Part shown: positions 59,588-64,000 of the stretch, piece after piece
How the letters are laid out: the number at the start of each line of letters is the position of its first letter
Numbering within the stretch: position 1 is the stretch's first letter
Source of the DNA: Endozoicomonas sp. 8E
Lineage (GTDB): Bacteria > Pseudomonadota > Gammaproteobacteria > Pseudomonadales > Endozoicomonadaceae
Direction of reading: 5' to 3'
Length of the DNA stretch: 64,000 bases
Assembly: GCF_032883915.1 (NCBI RefSeq)
Contig: NZ_CP120717.1
Span: forward strand, 3,417,697 to 3,481,696
The notes under the pieces: generated by a model
Database searches by the model: none
The model's input: the letters and a program-made list of their open reading frames with translations, nothing else
What the model was told of the DNA's origin: nothing
Made by a program: the position numbers and the translations under genes

Positions 59588-60154
59588 ATGAATATTCCAA
59601 ATACTCTGACAATGCTACGCGTTGTTCTGGTTCCTTTTCTGGTCTTGATTTTCTACCTGCCCATTGAGATGCGTTACACCCTTTGTGCCGGCATCTTTGC
59701 AGTAGCTGCTGTCACTGACTGGTTTGACGGATATCTTGCCAGGCGCTGGAATCAGACCACCTCCTTCGGGGCTTTTTTTGATCCGGTAGCAGACAAAATC
59801 ATGGTTGCAACAGCGTTGTGTCTGTTGGTCGACGAATTCAGGGCAGCCTGGATAACCATACCCGCTATTATCATTATCGGTCGGGAAATCGTTATTTCTG
59901 CTCTGCGTGAATGGATGGCCGAAATAGGAAAGCGTACCAGTGTGGCGGTGAATATGATCGGAAAATTTAAAACGGCCGGGCAAATGATGGCCATTACCTT
60001 GTTACTGCTTGCCCCTGCTCCCCTGGAATCCATGATTGGTTATATTGGTTTGGCACTGCTTTACATTTCTGCGATCCTGACACTCTGGTCCATGTACGTA
60101 TACCTTCATGCGGCATGGCCTGATCTGACACCATTCTCTAAGGCTGAAAGCTAA
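59588..60154 (+). CDS. pgsA: CDP-diacylglycerol-glycerol-3-phosphate 3-phosphatidyltransferase
   Basis: 188 residues, membrane enzyme of phosphatidylglycerol synthesis. The CDP-alcohol phosphotransferase motif DWFDGYLARRWNQTTSFGAFFDPVAD-type (D-x2-D-G-x2-A-R-x8-G-x3-D-x3-D) is complete, within several transmembrane helices. Upstream of tRNA Gly, Cys and Leu genes, as in E. coli. Confidence 0.96.
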   Translation: MNIPNTLTMLRVVLVPFLVLIFYLPIEMRYTLCAGIFAVAAVTDWFDGYLARRWNQTTSFGAFFDPVADKIMVATALCLLVDEFRAAWITIPAIIIIGREIVISALREWMAEIGKRTSVAVNMIGKFKTAGQMMAITLLLLAPAPLESMIGYIGLALLYISAILTLWSMYVYLHAAWPDLTPFSKAES

Positions 60155-60257
60155 TTCGTTGCTCCAATCTATTGACAGCAGACGAAATATTCTTAAACTA
60201 CGCAGCATCTTCGACGGACACGAAGCTCAAGCGCTTCAGGTACTGACGAATATAAAT

Positions 60258-60343
60258 GCGGGAATAGCTCAGTGGGTAGAGCACAACCTTTCCCAAGGTT
60301 GGGGTCGCCTCAGAGTTAAAGAGTGAGTCTCGTTTCCTGCTCC
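60258..60343 (+). pseudogene. tRNA-Gly-like copy 1 (damaged)
   Basis: Begins like tRNA-Gly (GCGGGAATAGCTCAG). The anticodon loop is one base longer (TTTCCCAA instead of TTGCCAA) and the T-arm is replaced by TCAGAGTTAAAGAGT, with no TTCGA loop. A small hairpin (GGACTTTGAAGAAGTCC) follows. Confidence 0.8.
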
Positions 60344-60375
60344 GGACTTTGAAGAAGTCCTAAAACATCTTTATT

Positions 60376-60459
60376 GCGGGAATAGCTCAGTTGGTAGAGC
60401 ACAACCTTGCCAAGGTTGGGGTCGCCCAGAGTTAAAGAGTGAGTCTCGTTTTCCGCTCC
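60376..60459 (+). pseudogene. tRNA-Gly-like copy 2 (T-arm disrupted)
   Basis: Normal acceptor 5' strand, D-arm and GCC anticodon arm, but six T-arm bases are replaced by CCAGAGTTAAAGAGT, removing the TTCGA T-loop. The 3' acceptor has one change (TTTCCGC), which leaves a G-U pair. First of three identical 116-bp units. Confidence 0.82.
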
Positions 60460-60491
60460 GGACTTTGAAGAAGTCCTAAAACATCTTTATT

Positions 60492-60575
60492 GCGGGAATA
60501 GCTCAGTTGGTAGAGCACAACCTTGCCAAGGTTGGGGTCGCCCAGAGTTAAAGAGTGAGTCTCGTTTTCCGCTCC
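60492..60575 (+). pseudogene. tRNA-Gly-like copy 3 (T-arm disrupted)
   Basis: Same sequence as copy 2, exactly 116 bp downstream, including the spacer hairpin. Confidence 0.82.
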
Positions 60576-60607
60576 GGACTTTGAAGAAGTCCTAAAACAT
60601 CTTTATT

Positions 60608-60691
60608 GCGGGAATAGCTCAGTTGGTAGAGCACAACCTTGCCAAGGTTGGGGTCGCCCAGAGTTAAAGAGTGAGTCTCGTTTTCCGCTCC
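60608..60691 (+). pseudogene. tRNA-Gly-like copy 4 (T-arm disrupted)
   Basis: Same sequence as copies 2 and 3, a further 116 bp downstream; the next unit is the intact tRNA-Gly. Confidence 0.82.
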
Positions 60692-60723
60692 GGACTTTGA
60701 AGAAGTCCTAAAACATCTTTATT

Positions 60724-60799
<76 letters not shown>

Positions 60800-60817
60800 A
60801 TCTCCCAAGAGATAAAA

Positions 60818-60891
60818 GGCGAGTTAGCAAAGCGGTTATGCAGTGGACTGCAACTCCATTTAGACCGGTTCGACTCCGGTACTCGCCTCCA
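60818..60891 (+). tRNA. tRNA-Cys (anticodon GCA)
   Basis: 74 nt with encoded CCA; anticodon loop CTGCAAC, T-loop TTCGACT, acceptor GGCGAGT/ACTCGCC. Same order (Gly-Cys-Leu) as E. coli glyW-cysT-leuZ. Confidence 0.97.
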
Positions 60892-60902
60892 CATTCGAAA
60901 AA

Positions 60903-60928
60903 ACAGGTTAGCTAGCCTGTTTTTTTTC
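60903..60928 (+). terminator. Terminator between tRNA-Cys and tRNA-Leu
   Basis: Hairpin ACAGGTTAGCTAGCCTGT followed by a T-run. Confidence 0.8.
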
Positions 60929-60955
60929 GGCTGGAATAGATAAGCTATTCCTGTC

Positions 60956-61043
60956 GCCCGGGTGGTGAAATTGGTAGACACAGCAGACTTAAAATCTGCC
61001 GATCGTTAAGATCGTGCCGGTTCGATTCCGGCTCCGGGCACCA
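60956..61043 (+). tRNA. tRNA-Leu (anticodon TAA)
   Basis: 88 nt with encoded CCA, long variable arm (CGATCGTTAAGATCG), anticodon loop CTTAAAA, T-loop TTCGATT. Its far side borders decayed conjugation genes, so it may have served as an integration site. Confidence 0.97.
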
Positions 61044-61046
61044 ATC

Positions 61047-61082
61047 ACAAAGGTCATTGTTTATTCAATGGCCTTTTTTTGT
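61047..61082 (+). terminator. Terminator after tRNA-Leu
   Basis: Hairpin AAAGGTCATTG / CAATGGCCTTT with T7 run. Confidence 0.85.
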
Positions 61083-61202
61083 GCCTGTTTTAAAGCGTTA
61101 GCCCTTGCGAATCCTGTCTTTCGAGCAAAATTTACAACCTTCAAAATTTTTATTTCTCACTATTTTTTACCTCGTTTCACTGTGTTTTTCGTTCAAAAAT
61201 TA

Positions 61203-61319
61203 TCACTCTTCGATCACTCGATTTACCACTAAATTGATCAGAATCATAGGGATCAGCCTGTCCATACCAAGCCGCTGACGCCACTCTTTCAAACAACGCA
61301 GATAGTCTTGAATGTTCAT
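61203..61319 (-). pseudogene. traE remnant (F-type conjugation), 5' part only
   Basis: From the ATG at 61319 (MNIQDYLRCLKEWRQ...), the start of a TraE-like protein that should be ~190 residues; it stops after 38 codons. Its ATG overlaps the traL stop, the F-plasmid traL-traE arrangement. TraE is a periplasmic VirB5/VirB8-like part of the mating-pair apparatus. Non-functional here. Confidence 0.6.
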
Positions 61320-61596
61320 TTTCGGGACGGGTAAAAAACCCGAACATAAGGGTTGGGCAAGGTTCTGGCTTTCACAAAATAAAAGCCCAGCCAGCAAAGC
61401 CGTTGGCTCAGGTGTCCGTCAGGGTGACGATCCCGAAACCGGCGATAAACACGAATCGCCATCCAGCCCAGAAATATGCCAGAAGCAGCTGGTCAAACCA
61501 GACACCCCAGATCAGACCTACCGCTACGGGGTAGATTTCATCCAGAGACCAGAACAGGAACTGGATGGGGTCGTTGATGGTGCGGGGGATTTCCAT
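61316..61596 (-). pseudogene. traL with a frameshift (F-type conjugation)
   Basis: The first ~52 residues (MEIPRTINDPIQFLFWSLDE...) match TraL, a small membrane protein of F-type secretion systems. Near 61440 the frame must shift by one base to continue as RFRDRHPDGHLSQRLCWLGF and end at RTLPNPYVRVFYPSRK, giving the normal ~94 residues. In the original frame it stops after TLTDT. Confidence 0.7.
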
Positions 61597-61626
61597 GATG
61601 CTTTCGACTCATTTACCGCCTATACT

Positions 61627-61647
61627 CTGTAAGACATATTCTTACAG
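61627..61647. promoter_or_regulatory. Operator palindrome of the ParDE-type module
   Basis: CTGTAAGA-N5-TCTTACAG, perfect 8-bp arms, immediately before the AGGAGGTG ribosome binding site of the antitoxin gene; likely bound by the antitoxin or the complex. Confidence 0.75.
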
Positions 61648-61657
61648 GAGGTGCAAT

Positions 61658-61900
61658 ATGGCTCGAACATTAACCATCAGCCTTGGAGAAGAACTTCAGG
61701 GCTATGCTCAACAGTTGGTCGATTCCGGTGCGTACTCATCCGTCAGTGAAGTGGTGCGCGAGGCGTTAAGAAACCTGAGAGAACAGAAAGCTTCGTCAAA
61801 CCTGGAGCAATTGAGGGCAATGATTGACGAAGGTGACAACAGTGGTGAACCGGTTGATCTTGAAGTTGAAAAGTTCCTTTCCCAAATGAAAAAACGGTAA
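61658..61900 (+). CDS. parD: ParD-family antitoxin
   Basis: 80 residues from an ATG with AGGAGGTG upstream. N-terminal ribbon-helix-helix (ARTLTISLGEELQGYAQQLVDSG) followed by an acidic C-terminal tail that would wrap the toxin. SSVSEVVREALR is characteristic of ParD. It precedes parE by 5 bp. Complete and apparently functional amid decayed transfer genes. Confidence 0.92.
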   Translation: MARTLTISLGEELQGYAQQLVDSGAYSSVSEVVREALRNLREQKASSNLEQLRAMIDEGDNSGEPVDLEVEKFLSQMKKR

Positions 61901-61905
61901 CCCTT

Positions 61906-62208
61906 ATGCCCCCATACAAGCAGTACTTGTTCAAGCCCCGTGCACGACAGGATTTGGAAGGCATATATGACTATACCGTTAGTGAGTTTGGAGAAGAACA
62001 AGCTGATCTGTATATCCGAAATCTTTTTGATACCTTTCAACGACTGGCCGAAACACGGGGCTTTGCTCGATGCCGGGATGACCTCAGAAAAGGGCTCAAA
62101 TCATACCCTGTGAAGGCCCATATCGTTTTCTTCAGAGAAACGGTGAATGGCGCATTAATTGTCAGAGTGCTTCACCAATCGATGGATTTTCAATCACAAA
62201 AATACTGA
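61906..62208 (+). CDS. parE: ParE/RelE-superfamily toxin
   Basis: 100 residues. ParE-like: LFKPRARQDLEGIYDYT at the start, YPVKAHIVFFRE and RVLHQSMD at the end. ParE toxins inhibit DNA gyrase; other members of the fold cut mRNA, so the target is inferred from the ParD partner. Confidence 0.9.
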   Translation: MPPYKQYLFKPRARQDLEGIYDYTVSEFGEEQADLYIRNLFDTFQRLAETRGFARCRDDLRKGLKSYPVKAHIVFFRETVNGALIVRVLHQSMDFQSQKY

Positions 62209-62225
62209 TCGATTCTTGGAAATGC

Positions 62226-62939
62226 TCACTGCTGTCGAAGATTTATAGATTTGGTGTTTTGATAGTGATTGAGTTCTGATGGAGTAATGCTGTCGTATCG
62301 GGTTTCCAATTGTTTTCGACTGTCTTCCCGGTGCTGGTCGAAATCCAGCCTTGACCCTTTGCCCGTCAGAGTTTCCAGATTCAACTGTTTCAATGTGTCA
62401 GCATTCAACTCTGGCAGTTTGTTTTGCAATTTTAATAATGCCAGCCACTCGCTAAGGTCAATCTGGTTCCAGTTCACAGCTTGCAGAGTTTCAGGCGTTA
62501 TACCCTGGCAATCGGGATGTTCGGCAGAGCCCCATCCAGTGTTCAGCTGCTTCCTGATCTGCACTTGCAAGATGCGGGAAAGCGTTGAACTGAAACAGCA
62601 ATAGCTTTTGTACTCCATGCTGCTCAATCCCAAAAACTTGCTTTCTCTGTAACTGCCGACTTTATGGCAGGTTTTTCAAATTCTTCGGTTTCACATTTGT
62701 TGGTGATCTGAATAATCAGTTTGGTCATGGTGTATGCTGTGTAGATCATGGTGACTGCACTGATCGCTGAGGGTGATGGCCGGGTTCATAATCAGGGTTT
62801 GATGGCTCAGCTGACCGCCCTGGGAAGCCAGGTTGTCACCCACCGTTTGGAACAGCAGATTGGTGGCATCCTCGCCCAGAATTTTATGGACGACTTCCGC
62901 CATCTTTCGCATTAGCTGTTGCTGCATATTTCCGAGCAT
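62226..62939 (-). pseudogene. traN remnant (F-type mating-pair stabilisation), multiply frameshifted
   Basis: Three pieces in different frames together spell a TraN C-terminal region: MQQQLMRKMAEVVHKILGED...MNPAIT (62771-62939), AISAVTMIYTAYTMTKLIIQ...CETEEFE (about 62660-62775) and, after a deletion, CHKVGSYRESKFLGLSS leading into YKSYCCFSSTLSRI, GWGSAEHPDCQG and WNQIDLSEWLALL (to 62226). The Cys-rich end is typical of TraN. At least two frame breaks make it non-functional. It shares the minus strand with traL/traE. Confidence 0.75.
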
Positions 62940-62965
62940 TGCGTCTTGAGTGCACTGTGAAAACC

Positions 62966-62982
62966 CACGTCCTATGGACGTG
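62966..62982. other. Short perfect hairpin
   Basis: CACGTCC-TAT-GGACGTG. It resembles the subterminal hairpins of IS200/IS605-type elements, but no transposase is present, so this is only a hint of an element end. Confidence 0.3.
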
Positions 62983-62989
62983 CTTATGA

Positions 62990-63622
62990 ATGGTTGGCTT
63001 CGCCTGTCATGAACTACCCGTACGACAAAGATCGCCTATACAACCAAGGTTCAGTGATGAACAGAAAGCCTGTTGTGAACTGGTCCGGATGATTGCAGCA
63101 TCAGGTATTAATGTTCGGGACTATCTGGGGCAGGAGCATACTATCACTACAGCGACTGACAACAGAGATCTGGTAGGTCAGCTTCAGCAGTTCGTGGGTG
63201 CCGATGGTCGGCTTACGCCCATTGTAAAAAGCACCGAGCTGAAACTGAATGTTGAAGGACTTAAGGCTATTGAAGTGGTTGACACACCGGGAATGAATGA
63301 CCCGATTATCTCCCGTGGTCGCCGCACTCAGGAATTTATCGGCCAAGTTGAAAATGATGATATCGCCCGACTCCGACAGGTGCAAGGGCGTATTGTTGGT
63401 GTGCTAGTCAATGAGATGGCTGCGGAAGTGGATGCCAGTGTGACTGAAATCCTGGGCCGTTTATCTGCCGAGAAAGATCAGTTTATTCCGGAATTAACCC
63501 AGGATCTGAACGCTCAGGTCGAGCAGCTGAGTCAGGATCTTCAGAACAGCGAGCAGAAAATGGGCGAGTATAACCAAGTGCTGGAGTTAGTTTCTGAGGA
63601 TCTTGAAAAGCTGGCAGTATGA
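62990..63622 (+). pseudogene. Dynamin-like GTPase fragment
   Basis: The open frame gives 210 residues. From about residue 22 it resembles a bacterial dynamin-family GTPase: switch/G3 motif VVDTPGMNDPIISRGRRTQEF, and a C-terminal helical coiled-coil region (VEQLSQDLQNSEQKMGEYNQ). The P-loop GxxxxGKS is missing, the first residues do not belong to the family, and EFIGQ joins directly to helical sequence without the G4 region, so both an N-terminal truncation and an internal deletion are likely. Confidence 0.6.
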
Positions 63623-63956
63623 AGAGCGTTTTTTTCCATTTGCCTTTTGTCCCGTAGCTATATTTTTGAACAAGCAGACTCAAGGTAGGAGAATATGAGC
63701 GCTCAGTGTGGAGAAGCGTACCGGTTTGGCTCCGAACAAAAGAACCATTAAATGTGGGTATTCAATTTCAGCAGTCAAACCCGTAGACGTTTTCGATATA
63801 TGGCACAGTGATTGGCATTAATCGAACCCAAGGCCAGAACAAAAGCCATCCCAGCTTCGGCTCCGAGCTCCATGCTGAGGAGTTGCGCTGTTTTTAAGGG
63901 GGCGCTTTGATAGATGCTGCTCTGACTTCGGGAGATTCCTTTTGAAATCACTTAGG
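63623..63956. other. No clear gene
   Basis: No supported coding region. A short minus-strand stretch near 63770-63870 (reading GMAFVLALGSIN) looks like the tail of a transposase, too short to assign. Confidence 0.3.
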
Positions 63957-63972
63957 CTGTATTTATATACAG
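63957..63972 (+). promoter_or_regulatory. Putative LexA (SOS) box
   Basis: CTGTATTTATATACAG fits the CTG-N10-CAG LexA consensus with an AT-rich centre. The gene it would control lies beyond the window edge. Confidence 0.55.
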
Positions 63973-64000
63973 TACCTTTTGTATCGCCTATTTTAATAAA

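Overview
The window is a chromosomal segment of a marine-type gammaproteobacterium. Gene content and order (ubiG-mupP-yciK next to gyrA; serC-pheA-hisC-tyrA-cmk-rpsA-ihfB-lapAB; gacA-uvrC-pgsA-tRNA Gly/Cys/Leu) are those of Pseudomonadales/Oceanospirillales, and an Endozoicomonas-like host is plausible but not proven from sequence alone.

Layout. 1-5.3 kb: yciK, mupP and ubiG on the minus strand, divergent from gyrA. 5.7-15.6 kb: a housekeeping run for serine and aromatic amino acids, pyrimidine nucleotide, ribosomal protein S1, IHF-beta and the LPS regulators LapA/LapB. 15.9-18.8 kb: the feoABC ferrous iron operon. 18.8-20.2 kb: a methyltransferase and an exported protein of unknown function. 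20.17-37.81 kb: a CRISPR-Cas island bounded by a 35-bp exact direct repeat. 37.9-42.2 kb: a fatty-acid cluster (fabV, AraC-type regulator, fabY-like KAS). 42.6-52.7 kb: accessory genes (exported proteins, sirtuin, Tat phospholipase C, MntA-HepT toxin-antitoxin, Fic protein, YiiX-like protein). 52.8-56.6 kb: ETF-ubiquinone oxidoreductase and ETF beta/alpha. 56.8-61.1 kb: gacA, uvrC, pgsA and a tRNA cluster with four damaged tRNA-Gly-like copies. 61.2-64 kb: decayed F-type conjugation genes (traL, traE, traN), an intact ParDE-type module and a dynamin-like GTPase fragment, the remains of a mobile element beside tRNA-Leu.

The CRISPR-Cas system is a minimal type I-F2 (I-Fv) system: cas1, a cas2-3 fusion, cas7fv, cas5fv and cas6f, with no cas8f. 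Its array has 125 repeats and 124 spacers, read on the plus strand from an AT-rich leader at 20.2-20.47 kb, and is split by an intact IS630-family insertion.

The most notable observation is in the 278-bp gap between cas2-3 and cas7fv. Two degenerate CRISPR repeats there flank a 17-nt spacer. That spacer matches 15 of 17 bases of a site in the cas7fv upstream region, behind a 5'-CC PAM. The only two mismatches are at spacer positions 6 and 12, exactly the bases flipped out of the guide duplex in type I effector complexes. This looks like a built-in crRNA-like guide with which the minimal Cascade represses its own operon.
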